23,002 bases of DNA from the NCBI GenBank assembly GCA_021814085.1, contig JAKAJA010000002.1, forward strand, positions 1-23,002, in the 5' to 3' direction. The DNA is from Acidobacteriota bacterium. Its GTDB lineage: Bacteria; Acidobacteriota; UBA4820; DSQY01. The position numbers and the translations under genes were made by a program. Below are positions 14,464 through 21,962 of this stretch, piece after piece. Each line of letters opens with the position of its first letter. Position 1 is the stretch's first letter. The notes below the pieces were generated by a model that ran no database searches, was not told where the DNA came from, and worked only from the letters and a program-made list of their open reading frames with translations.

Positions 14464-16915
14464 CTTCGTTACCCCACGAAAGGATGAATCTCACACCTTC
14501 TTGAGATTTGTTCTGCTTATCCAATTGCAGCGTCATTCCTTCCTTGAGAAGTACCTTTCTGGAAATATAGAGACCCAACCCCCTGCCTCCAGGTTTCCGG
14601 GAAAAGCCCTGCTCAAAGATGGCTTCGGAATCTCGCTTGCTTACGGGCGGTCCGTTATTCTCGATGTAGAAGGAATTGTTAATGAAGTCGAGCGATATCA
14701 GGCGCTCGCCTGGCCGATCTTTCAGCCAAAACACGAAGTTATCGATGAGGTTTACAAACACTGGATAGATTGTCGACGGGTAGCTATGCACCTTGCTGTC
14801 AAGAAAAGACTGCGTGGCATCGAGACGAATATGGTGCCGAGTTAGACGAACGCTGAACAAGGCCCTAACATAGTGTGTGATCTCTTTGCCGTGAATGTCG
14901 ATGCGGTTACGGTAAAGCCTGCGTTGGAGCGGTGTGAACAGATTGAGATGCGCATCGAGGTGGTCGAAATTGGAGCGAATCTCTTTATAGATCGGCAAAA
15001 GCTCGTCATTGCTCTGTGCCCAGGAGCGAAGCTCCCGCAGCTGGCTCCGGATCATCTTGATTGCAGCAATGAACTCATGATTGATAACGGCTACCGCGAG
15101 TCCTAATTGAACCATTTCTTCATCGGTATCGGCTTGTTCTCGAAGCGACTGAAGCTCTGTTTCCATGGCCTCTGCCATGTCCAGCTGGCTGACTTCCATC
15201 TTTTCCTGAAGACTTTCTGCGATTCCCGTCAGTAACTCGCGCACGCTTCCCATCGCCTCCACGTTTCTCGAAGCAACAGCGTTGATCCGTTGTTCATAAC
15301 TGGAGCGGATCTCTTCAATCTCCTGCGAAGGCAGATCGGTGAGATCTCGATGAGCGAGGTCGTCATTGACGCCCTCGATGGCATCCCGAAGCTCCTTAAG
15401 AGCGGAGCGCGTTGCATTTATTGCCGCGCGGCGCGTATCGCCGGTTGTCTGATGCAATGCTGATACTTCAGATCGCATCATCTTGTTTTGCTCGTCCGCC
15501 ACTCGGTGGATGAGATCCTGAAGTCGTCGCCGCTGGTCGATGTAGATCTTGGCCTGGGCGGCCATAGAACCGAGCGTTTCCCCAATCCGTGTCGCGAAAG
15601 GGGAAAACACCTCGTTTTCGAGCCTGGCGTGTTCCTCTTGATAGGCTTCCCAGTCTCGTGCGAGTTGCTTGGTCAGCCCGACCCCACGGGGCCTGGCAAC
15701 GGTGTAGGTGGTCCGCAGTTCCGCAAGCTTCCTGTTTGCTTCCATCTCCGCGTCAAGCAGCTCCCTTGATGCGTCATCTGGATCGGTCATCTTGGACGCG
15801 AGCTTCATTCTCCCCTGCACACGCTGTGTGAGCGCTTCAATCTCTGATTCGGGAAGATGTCCGTTAGTTTTGGCGAAGAACGAACTTAGGGCGTCAGTGA
15901 GAGTCCCTCGTTTCGTAGCGGTCTGTTGTTCCCTCTTTCGGCGGGCTCGCTCCATTCGGTCCAGTTCATCCTTTCGCTCCTGGAAATAGCCTCCGAGGGG
16001 CGCTTCCTTGCGGAAGAAATCGGCAGCGAGCTGGAGAAAGAGATTCTCGAGAACATTTTTTAGGTGCCGATATGCCTTGTCTTTCTGAAAGCCCTCTCGT
16101 CCTGCCTTTTCCATCAGTTCAGTATTTTTCTTTCGTGTCAGACATACGGCGCCATAGATTCTCCTGTAGGAAAAGAAGTAGTACGTGAACCCTCTATTTC
16201 GCCTTTCCTCGATGTTCAGCCAGTCCACGTCTGAGTTGCCGTAGGGTAGAATGCGGATTGAGTCCCTGTAAACATAGAGGCCTCCTATGTTGTTCAGTTT
16301 TCGGTTTAGGCGGGCAAAGTCCTCGGGATCGGCCGTGCTTTCGCGTTGGTTGCCCTGCAGGTATCCGAACTCGATCTTGAATGGACCGCATGCAGTAGGT
16401 CTGCCCCCGCCATCCTTCCACGGGATCACGTGATCCTTGTGCTCTTCTTCATAGACACGGACGGTGCCCTTAAATTGACCATACTCATCGATGTGGCCGC
16501 TTACGAATTGGTCGGCAAGAGCCAAGTCCTCTTTTGTAAAGAACTCGCCCGCTCCTATGAGATCTTCCGAGGCGCTGTCTGTGGGCCAGTATCTGAACGC
16601 GGTGCGCATGGGAGGCGGTCTGTTAGCAGCGAAAGTCGTGTTGCAAAAGCCTAGCAGGCACTTGCTGAATTCTTTGGTCTCAGTCTTTTTCTCGGATTGA
16701 ATGTCGGCCAGAATCGTTTCGGACGCTGGCGCAACAAAAAAATGGGTTCCGCTCTGTCCATTTGAGAGCGAAAGCCCCTTTACGGTGCTCTCAAAGTTCT
16801 GGGGATCCACCTGAAAATCGGATAGATCCTTCAGAATGGGGCTTAGATCACACTGAGAGAACTTGCTCTGAAGTCGCTCCACGATTTTGATGTTTGCTCG
16901 TACAAGCGCGAGCAC
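14456..16915 (-). pseudogene. GHKL ATPase / HEF-type histidine kinase fusion, N-terminus removed by the transposon
   Basis: The remaining 819 residues start at a GTG (16915) without a clear ribosome binding site. The frame is open further upstream: codons back to 16986 read EGYNVEIPVRRIPGGRV, and the first stop (17017-17015) lies inside the transposon end, so the true N-terminus is gone. Residues about 205-300 (GGLYVYRDSIRILPYGNSDV, then REGF) match the region after the ATPase domain in MORC/MutL-like GHKL ATPases, so the lost part was probably that ATPase. Next come coiled coil (about 310-600), the helix INHEF with His613 as likely phospho-acceptor (HEF_HK type), and a second, complete kinase ATPase: N box NLIDN (722-726), IENNGPPV (about 751-758), GGRGLGLYISRKVL (777-790). 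Whether the shortened protein is made is unknown. Confidence 0.75.
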
Positions 16916-16985
16916 ATCCTCAGCGGACGCAACGCGGCCGCCAGGGATTCGCCTAACTGGAATCTCGACATTGTACCCTTCGCAT

Positions 16986-17032
16986 AAGTCTGACCCACTT
17001 TCGTCAGATAACCCCTAGGGCAACTCGCCTCC
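16986..17032. repeat. Left terminal inverted repeat of the transposon
   Basis: The sequence from TGACCC at 16991 inward matches the reverse complement of 20322-20363 at 30 of 42 positions. The inner part is strongest: TCAG, AACC, CTAG, GCAA and CCTCC are shared. Five more bases outside (AAGTC) also match, giving 35 of 47. The stop codon of the adjacent transposase gene (TGA at 17006-17004) is inside this repeat. Confidence 0.75.
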
Positions 17033-18029
17033 TCGTGACGGTCAGGTAGCCGCACCTCTGGAGCGCCCGTTCGATAGCATGGCGCTCGTCCGATCTCCTG
17101 TCTCTCTCGTTCTTCGAGGGGCCGGCGGCGCCGGCTAGGCGCCGCCGCTCCTCGTCCAGCACGTTCAGGAACCGCTGTCTCTCGCCGGGGGTGATGGGTG
17201 TGCGCGCGGCCCAGAGGTCGTCGGGCGAGGGGCCGTGCGGGCCCCTCGGCCGGGAGGTCTCGTTCGCCTTGAGCCGCGCAGCTTCCAGGTCGTCGCACGT
17301 CCAGTGCCCCGGTCTCCCGTGGCGGGCCGCCTCGTGCCACACGTGGGTCTTGAGCGACCCGATGCCCGCTTCGATGGCGCCATTGTACCGCGGGTAGTAC
17401 CCTGGGGAGCAGAGGTGCGCGACGCGGTACTTTTCGAGGACCGCCTCCACTTCGGCCCCGTTCAGCTCGGAGCCGCCGTCGTTCTTCAGCACGAGCGGCG
17501 CGCCGTTCTCTTCGAAGAGGCCCTCCAGCGCCGCCGCGGCCACAAGCCCCGTGTTCGCCTGCGCGGGAAGCGCCTCCAAGGACTCGTACGAGGGCAGGTC
17601 CCGCACCGCGAGCACCGTCCTGTAGAGGCCGTCCACGGGGACGCCCGGCTTCGTCCAGTCGAAGGACCAGACGCGTCCGGCGGCCAACCAGCGCAGGCTC
17701 TTGAACTCCCCGCGTCTCTCGCGCCTCATCTCCCGCTTGTAGCCGCGCACGGCCGCTTCGACGGCGGACCTGGGCACATCGGGCATGCGGTTCCTCACGT
17801 AGGCTACGCTCACGTCGGCCCCCGTCTCCAGCACCAGATCGTTCAGCTGCTCCATCGTTCCCGCATCCACCTTCAGGGGGGGACGGCCCATGCGGTTCGG
17901 GCCCAGCGTTCCCGAGCGCGCCCTGCGCCTCCAGCCCTTCAGCGTCGCCCCGCGCACGTCCAGCAGCCGCCCGCCTTCCGGCAGGCTCACGCCGGCATCC
18001 TCGATGAACGCCACCGCGGTGCGCCTCAC
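17004..18029 (-). CDS. DDE (rve/integrase-type) transposase 2 of the transposon
   Basis: 341 residues from the GTG at 18029, which has GGAGG five bases upstream and sits 16 bases after the previous gene. The frame extends to a GTG at 18095, but that region overlaps the previous gene and shows no conserved domain. An N-terminal helix-turn-helix (LLDVRGATLKGWRRRARSG) is followed by the rve catalytic core: Asp124 in VWSFDWTK, Asp184 in VLKNDGGSEL and Glu220 in NGAIEAGIGSLK. The spacing D-D(35)E is classic for IS3/IS481-type and retroviral integrases. It should carry out strand transfer for the element. The stop codon lies inside the terminal inverted repeat. It differs clearly from transposase 1, so it is not a duplicate. 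Confidence 0.82.
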   Translation of the reverse strand: MRRTAVAFIEDAGVSLPEGGRLLDVRGATLKGWRRRARSGTLGPNRMGRPPLKVDAGTMEQLNDLVLETGADVSVAYVRNRMPDVPRSAVEAAVRGYKREMRRERRGEFKSLRWLAAGRVWSFDWTKPGVPVDGLYRTVLAVRDLPSYESLEALPAQANTGLVAAAALEGLFEENGAPLVLKNDGGSELNGAEVEAVLEKYRVAHLCSPGYYPRYNGAIEAGIGSLKTHVWHEAARHGRPGHWTCDDLEAARLKANETSRPRGPHGPSPDDLWAARTPITPGERQRFLNVLDEERRRLAGAAGPSKNERDRRSDERHAIERALQRCGYLTVTRRRVALGVI

Positions 18030-18045
18030 GTCCGCCTCCGCGCCC

Positions 18046-18447
18046 TCACCTTTTTTTCCCCTTCCGGCGCTTCCTCGCCGGTGCATCGTCTCCACGGGCC
18101 AGCCGGGGCAGCACCAGCGCGATCTGCTCCCGGATCCGCGCCGCCTTCAGCTCCAGCTCCAGCCGCGCCACGCGCGCCTTGAGCCCCTTCACCTGCGCGT
18201 CCTCGGGCGGCGCCTTCCGGGGGCGGCCGCCGGGCTTCGGCTCCAGCCCCGCCACCCCCTCGGCCAGGAACCGGTCCCGCAGCTGGTAGAACCTCGCCTC
18301 CCCCACGCCCATCTCCGCGCAGGCCTCGGGAACCGTCAGTGCGCCGCGCATCGCGTTCAGGATGGCCTTCGCCCGGCGCTTCGCCTCCGCCGAGCCCGCG
18401 GCGCGATCCGCGAGCTCGCCCCCTTTCGGCGGCCTCCCCGTTCTCAT
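18046..18447 (-). CDS. Helix-turn-helix accessory protein of the transposon (second copy)
   Basis: 133 residues, ATG at 18447 preceded by GGGGGAGG at six bases. A helix-turn-helix (VPEACAEMGVGEARFYQLRD) is followed by GLEPKPGGRP, a leucine/arginine-rich coiled coil (about 80-115) and a basic tail. It has the same layout as the gene at 18526-19017 (GACEELGISAMKYYALEDRA, then LEPRSRGRR), so the two are paralogs. Proteins of this shape act as the OrfA-type DNA-binding partner of DDE transposases. It ends 16 bases before the start I chose for transposase 2. A run of seven A's lies just before its stop codon; it might allow slippage into another frame, although the downstream gene has its own ribosome binding site. 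Confidence 0.7.
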   Translation of the reverse strand: MRTGRPPKGGELADRAAGSAEAKRRAKAILNAMRGALTVPEACAEMGVGEARFYQLRDRFLAEGVAGLEPKPGGRPRKAPPEDAQVKGLKARVARLELELKAARIREQIALVLPRLARGDDAPARKRRKGKKR

Positions 18448-18525
18448 GGCGGGCCTCCCCCATGCAGGTGCCTGTCTCGTGCATCCATGCTATCCCCTTC
18501 CGGGGGAGGCCGCCATGGCCGCGCA

Positions 18526-19017
18526 TCACGGCGCCGCGCCCGCCGCCGCCTTCGGGGCCCGCAGCCGCTCCAGCAGCGCCTGCGGCGGGGCCGCGGGCTT
18601 GTGGTGCCCGCGGCGCCCCTTCTTGCCCTCGCGCGGGTCGTTCAGCTTCACGCTCTTGCGCACCAGCCGGAGCAGCGCCTGCGCCCGCCCGAGCTCACGC
18701 CTCATCAGCTCCCGCTCCCTCTCCGCCTTCAGAGCCGCGTCCTGCGGGGAGACCGCCCTGCGGCCCCTCGACCGCGGCTCCAGCGCCGCCACCATCCCCT
18801 GCAGCGCACGGTCCTCCAGCGCGTAGTACTTCATCGCCGAGATCCCCAACTCCTCGCACGCTCCGCTCGCGCTCCTCGCGCCCCCCATCACCTCCAGGAT
18901 CGCCGCCGCCATCCTTCGCGCCTCCTCGCTCCCCGGCACCGGCTCCCGCCTTCTCGCCGTCTTCCCCGTACCCCTCGCACGGCCACCCGGCCCCGTCTTC
19001 TTCGTCTCGGTCTCCAT
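18526..19017 (-). CDS. Helix-turn-helix accessory protein of the transposon (first copy)
   Basis: 163 residues, ATG at 19017 with GGAGG six bases upstream, which supports independent translation. After a basic leader comes a helix-turn-helix (ASGACEELGISAMKYYALED), then ALEPRSRGRR and a charged coiled coil (about 90-125), ending in a basic, proline/alanine-rich tail. It is a paralog of the 18046-18447 protein and likely binds the transposon ends or partners a transposase. Its first 323 bases overlap the C-terminal coding region of transposase 1 in another frame. Because this frame encodes a recognisable domain while the overlapping transposase tail is low in complexity, this is the frame I trust there. 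Confidence 0.68.
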   Translation of the reverse strand: METETKKTGPGGRARGTGKTARRREPVPGSEEARRMAAAILEVMGGARSASGACEELGISAMKYYALEDRALQGMVAALEPRSRGRRAVSPQDAALKAERERELMRRELGRAQALLRLVRKSVKLNDPREGKKGRRGHHKPAAPPQALLERLRAPKAAAGAAP

Positions 19018-20281
19018 CGGCCACCTCCGCGTCCGGCTCCTGCGCGAGAACCCCGCACGCCGCCACCGGCTCCGGCACCACCTCCGCTTCTCCGAGCTCC
19101 GCCCTGCGGCCAGGCGACCGCAGGTCCACCTCTTCGCGCCTCCCGTCCGCCGTGTTCAGCACCACCCGCTGGCCCTCCGCGTGGATCGAGAGGTCCACGT
19201 CCCCCACGCGCCCCGTCAGGTAGAACGGCTTCCGCGGCGCACCGTCCCTCGCCAGCGACAGCGCGTTCTGCGCCACCCGCCCCTCCAGCGTCTTGCGCAC
19301 CTCGTCCCCGGCCCCGAAGAACCGGTCCGCCGGCACCAGCCCCCCGATCCCCTGGTGGGGCCTGCGGAAGTTGTAGTGGTCGATGAAGTGCCCCACCCGT
19401 CGCCGCGCGTCCTCCACGTCCAGGAACACCGCCCCCGACGCGCACTCCCGCCACAGCGACCCCCAGAACCGCTCCGTCTTCCCCACCGTCTGAGGGTGCC
19501 GCGGCCGCGCCAGGATGTGCCGGATCCCGAGCTTCTCCAGCTCCTTCGTGAACCGCCCCTTCCCCCGCCACGTGCTGTACTGCGGCCCGTTGTCCGACAG
19601 CACCTCCTGAGGCGCCCCGTACGCCGCCACCGCCGCCCGCAGCACCTCCACCACGAGCGCGCCCCCCATGCTTGCGTGCAGCCCGTACCCCACCACGTAC
19701 CGGCTGTGGTCGTCCAGGAACGCAACCAGGTACACCCGCCGGTTCTCCCGCTTCAGCGTGAAGGTGAAGATGTCCGTCTGCCAGAGCTGGTTCGGGCGCG
19801 CGCGCTCGAACACCCGCGGCACGTCCGCGTGCCTCGGCGCCCTCGGCGCCTCCACCTCCAACCCAGCCTCCCGGATCACCCGCAGCACCGCGCTCGGGCT
19901 CGCCCCCAGTCCCGGCCCCCGCCCCAGCATGTAGCTGATCCGCTCGCACCCGTACTCCGGGTGCGACTGACGGATCAGCAGGATCGCCCGCTTCGTCACC
20001 TCCGGCAGGCGGCTCTCCCCCCCCCGCCCTTTCCGCGGGTAGTCCATCAGCCCCTCGGGGCCGTCCACGTCGAACCGCCGCTTCCAGTCGTACAGCGTGT
20101 GGTGCGACACCCCCACCAGCGCCCCGAACTCCTTCGCCGGCAGCCCGCTCTTCACCCACAGGTCCAGCAGCAGGAGCCGCTCCGCACCCGTGGGACCGCC
20201 GCGCCCCCCGGCCTCAGGCGGCTCGCCGCCTGACTCCGGGCGCGCCTCCACACCGCGCCCCTCTTCATTGACGCCTCTCAT
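18695..20281 (-). CDS. DDE (rve) transposase 1, IS481/IS3-like, with an overlapping C-terminal tail
   Basis: 528 residues from the ATG at 20281, with GGAGG eight bases upstream; the frame extends to a GTG at 20314 without better signals. An N-terminal helix-turn-helix (about 30-75, SGLPAKEFGALVGVSHHTLY, then DWKRRF) is followed by a winged-helix-like linker (HPEYGCERISYMLG) and the rve core: Asp170 in LWQTDIFTFTL, Asp230 in VLSDNGPQY and Glu270 in GKTERFWGS, about 39 residues between the last two. HYNFRRPHQGIGGLVPADRF near 300 is typical of IS481 and IS3 transposases. Recognisable sequence ends at about residue 400. The last 107 residues are Gly/Ala/Glu-rich and overlap the next gene in another frame, so they may be an unconstrained extension. 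Confidence 0.82.
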   Translation of the reverse strand: MRGVNEEGRGVEARPESGGEPPEAGGRGGPTGAERLLLLDLWVKSGLPAKEFGALVGVSHHTLYDWKRRFDVDGPEGLMDYPRKGRGGESRLPEVTKRAILLIRQSHPEYGCERISYMLGRGPGLGASPSAVLRVIREAGLEVEAPRAPRHADVPRVFERARPNQLWQTDIFTFTLKRENRRVYLVAFLDDHSRYVVGYGLHASMGGALVVEVLRAAVAAYGAPQEVLSDNGPQYSTWRGKGRFTKELEKLGIRHILARPRHPQTVGKTERFWGSLWRECASGAVFLDVEDARRRVGHFIDHYNFRRPHQGIGGLVPADRFFGAGDEVRKTLEGRVAQNALSLARDGAPRKPFYLTGRVGDVDLSIHAEGQRVVLNTADGRREEVDLRSPGRRAELGEAEVVPEPVAACGVLAQEPDAEVADGDRDEEDGAGWPCEGYGEDGEKAGAGAGERGGAKDGGGDPGGDGGREERERSVRGVGDLGDEVLRAGGPCAAGDGGGAGAAVEGPQGGLPAGRGSEGGEGAGADEA

Positions 20282-20321
20282 GGTCATCGCCTCCTTTCTG
20301 GGTGCTCCCAGCACCCTTTCC

Positions 20322-20368
20322 GGAGGGGACTTGCTCTAGAGGTTTACTGAATTTAGAGGATCAGACTT
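20322..20368. repeat. Right terminal inverted repeat of the transposon
   Basis: Reverse complement partner of 16986-17032. It lies just upstream of transposase 1, so the promoter of the transposon genes may overlap it. It also supplies the last codons and the stop (TAA at 20355-20353) of the interrupted methyltransferase, whose frame ends in ESLIL encoded by repeat sequence. Confidence 0.75.
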
Positions 20369-21426
20369 TCGGGGAAGGGGACAGGAACTGCGTTTCCAAT
20401 CTGCCGAGCCATGGAATTGAGCGACCCAGTAAACACAAAGCTGTTTGGAAATCCCTGAAGCCTTGCCGCCTCTCGGATTGTTATCGCCCGGTCCTGCTCT
20501 GGATGTCCGAACCGACCGTTCGAGTAGCTGATGCAGCGTGTGGTTAATCCTGGTGCAGGCTCATCCCAGGTCAGTCGGGCGTAGCAATCCGAATGTCCTT
20601 CGTAGCGTAGGCCATTCGATCTTGAGGAGTAGCAATCCGGTAATAGCCTAGTGGGCCAGTTTCGACGCCCGCTCCCACGCGTATGTTGGATGCGCTCCAG
20701 ATTCAACGGTGAGAGAGCCGCCGCACGGTGGTTCGGGTACCGGCGTTTGTCAGGATGCTCGGCTCCTTGTTCGACAGGGGGGAAGCTGCCGATCGCATCT
20801 CTAACGGTCACAAAGGCCTTGTCCGTATTCGGACCGTGAGTTGGTTTGGGCAATGCAATCGCCCCCAATCTGCTCGCCACAAGAACTAGGCGTCTGCGAA
20901 CCTGTGCGGCTCCATACGCCTGTGCGGCGACCACATTAAAGTCAAGGAAGTACTCATCTCGTTGGAGCTGGTCAACAAAGGCTGCGAATGGACCTCCGTT
21001 GTTCAGGGAGACCTTTTGAATTCCTGGCACGTTCTCGACGAAGATTAGGTCTGGAAGGCACACATGGACGATCTCAGCGAAGTACGCCAACAAATCGCGT
21101 CTGTCATCCGAGGACACCTCCCTCTTTGTATTTGTCTTCTGCTTCGTAAACGGCTGACATGGAGCACAGCCGCAAAAAAGCGTTGTCTCAGCCATAGCGC
21201 CGTAGCACCTTTGAATATGCGTAGGATCAATCGACTCGATGGGATCGTTCAAGACAGGTACCCTTGGAAAATTCTTCTGAAACGTGGAAATTGCATCTGG
21301 ACATGAATCGACTGCCAACGCATGTAGGATGCCAGCTTGCCGAAAACCGACGCTCGTCCCGCCGCATCCAGAGAAAAAGTCGTAGACTCGAATAAAGGGT
21401 TTCTTGGACTTCAATCGCTTCTTCAT
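20353..21426 (-). CDS. Second DNA (cytosine-5) methyltransferase, C-terminus replaced by transposon sequence
   Basis: 357 residues, ATG at 21426 with GAGG nine bases upstream. C5-methyltransferase motifs: motif I DFFSGCGG (about 16-23), motif IV CAPCQPF with catalytic Cys90, motif VI ENV (131-133), motif VIII QVRRRL (about 186) and motif X RQIGNAVPVP (from 341). Methyltransferase 1 (10075-11280) differs in sequence and in its variable target-recognition region, so the two probably recognise different sites. The protein ends abruptly after motif X: the last residues ESLIL and the stop come from the transposon end. C5 enzymes normally continue for another helix, so 10 to 40 residues were probably lost. 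All catalytic motifs remain and activity is possible. In the intact operon it followed the XRE regulator and preceded the kinase. Confidence 0.88.
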   Translation of the reverse strand: MKKRLKSKKPFIRVYDFFSGCGGTSVGFRQAGILHALAVDSCPDAISTFQKNFPRVPVLNDPIESIDPTHIQRCYGAMAETTLFCGCAPCQPFTKQKTNTKREVSSDDRRDLLAYFAEIVHVCLPDLIFVENVPGIQKVSLNNGGPFAAFVDQLQRDEYFLDFNVVAAQAYGAAQVRRRLVLVASRLGAIALPKPTHGPNTDKAFVTVRDAIGSFPPVEQGAEHPDKRRYPNHRAAALSPLNLERIQHTRGSGRRNWPTRLLPDCYSSRSNGLRYEGHSDCYARLTWDEPAPGLTTRCISYSNGRFGHPEQDRAITIREAARLQGFPNSFVFTGSLNSMARQIGNAVPVPFPESLIL

Positions 21427-21621
21427 GGTGCCGCCTCATGTTCTGGCACGGTCCTTGGCACAGGCCGCCAAATTGCAGGCGATTTAGCCTTGGCTCTCAG
21501 AGGTATCTGTAAACATAAGGCAGAGATGCCCGCGGGCTTTGCCGCAGCCACTGGCTTGCAGGTTGAGGTAAGCGGGATCTGTGTGAAAGAGCCGCTGGTC
21601 AGTTGGGCAGCAACGTCGAGT

Positions 21622-21891
21622 CTAAGCATGACCATCCCGGCGCGAGGTTCCGCCGTCGCTTGCCTCCTGGGAGGCGAAGGCATGAAGAAGGTCGCGACCT
21701 GCTTCCCCAAGTCCGCGAATCAGCTTTTCAATCTGTTTCAAGGCTAGGGGTGACGGTTTTGTGCGGCCATTCTCCCATCGATTAATGGTGGGGAAAGTCA
21801 CTCCCAACTTGGCCGCAAATTTCTCTTGAGTAAGACCGGTCTGCTTCCGGAGATCCCGTACTAACTGGGCCAGATTCGGGCGAGTCTTCAA
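21622..21891 (-). CDS. XRE-family helix-turn-helix regulator, probable controller of the restriction operon
   Basis: 89 residues with a TTG start at 21891; no ATG or GTG lies in frame between it and the upstream stop, and AGGATGAGG is placed eight bases before the TTG. The helix-turn-helix is complete (about 7-58): LVRDLRKQTGLTQEKFAAKL, then GVTFPTINRWENGRTKPSPL. Small XRE proteins at the head of methyltransferase operons act as controllers that delay or limit expression of restriction genes, often repressing their own promoter. A clear promoter with a 10-base palindrome between the -10 box and the gene supports autoregulation. It is the first gene of the minus-strand operon, 195 bases upstream of methyltransferase 2. 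The last 20 residues are unstructured in appearance. Confidence 0.8.
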   Translation of the reverse strand: MKTRPNLAQLVRDLRKQTGLTQEKFAAKLGVTFPTINRWENGRTKPSPLALKQIEKLIRGLGEAGRDLLHAFASQEASDGGTSRRDGHA

Positions 21892-21950
21892 CGGGTTTGC
21901 CTCATCCTTGGCGCTGCCGGAAAGAACAGAGATCGAGGTTCCAGGAGCAC

Positions 21951-21960
21951 AGCATATGCT
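21951..21960. promoter_or_regulatory. Palindromic operator candidate AGCATATGCT
   Basis: A perfect 10-base palindrome starts two bases downstream of the -10 box of the XRE promoter, covering the expected transcription start. A repressor bound here would block initiation. The XRE protein encoded 60 bases downstream is the obvious candidate. A related 8-base palindrome CCATATGG lies at 9964-9971, about 110 bases before methyltransferase 1. Confidence 0.5.
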
Positions 21961-21962
21961 AT

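Larger units (their letters stand above)
16986..20368 (-). mobile_element. Transposon with two DDE transposases and two HTH proteins
   Basis: A unit of about 3.4 kb bounded by imperfect inverted repeats with TGAyCC-like tips reminiscent of IS3-type ends. It carries four minus-strand genes: DDE transposase 1, two paralogous helix-turn-helix proteins and DDE transposase 2. It is more GC-rich than the defence genes around it, which marks it as a later arrival. It separates a C-terminally shortened methyltransferase from an N-terminally truncated kinase. No direct target duplication is visible next to the repeats, and the two gene fragments do not rejoin into one frame, so insertion was probably followed by an adjacent deletion. 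Exact ends are uncertain by about five bases (TGA tip or AAGTC). Confidence 0.8.

Noticed and set aside
17235..20233. Long plus-strand open frames across the transposon (17235-18182, 17890-19386, 18339-19223, 19181-20233) and the minus-strand frame 18888-20159
   Set aside because: Pro/Arg- or Gly/Ala-rich shadow frames over genes with clear DDE and HTH motifs.
16986..20368. Target site duplication around the transposon
   Set aside because: Bases just outside the repeats (CGCAT on the left, TCGGG on the right) do not match. AAGTC/GACTT is inverted, so it belongs to the terminal repeat rather than to a duplication.
21423..21710. 95-codon minus-strand frame whose stop overlaps the methyltransferase 2 start as ATGA
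   Set aside because: It overlaps the XRE gene in another frame and its composition does not look like a folded protein. The ATGA contact is suggestive but probably chance.
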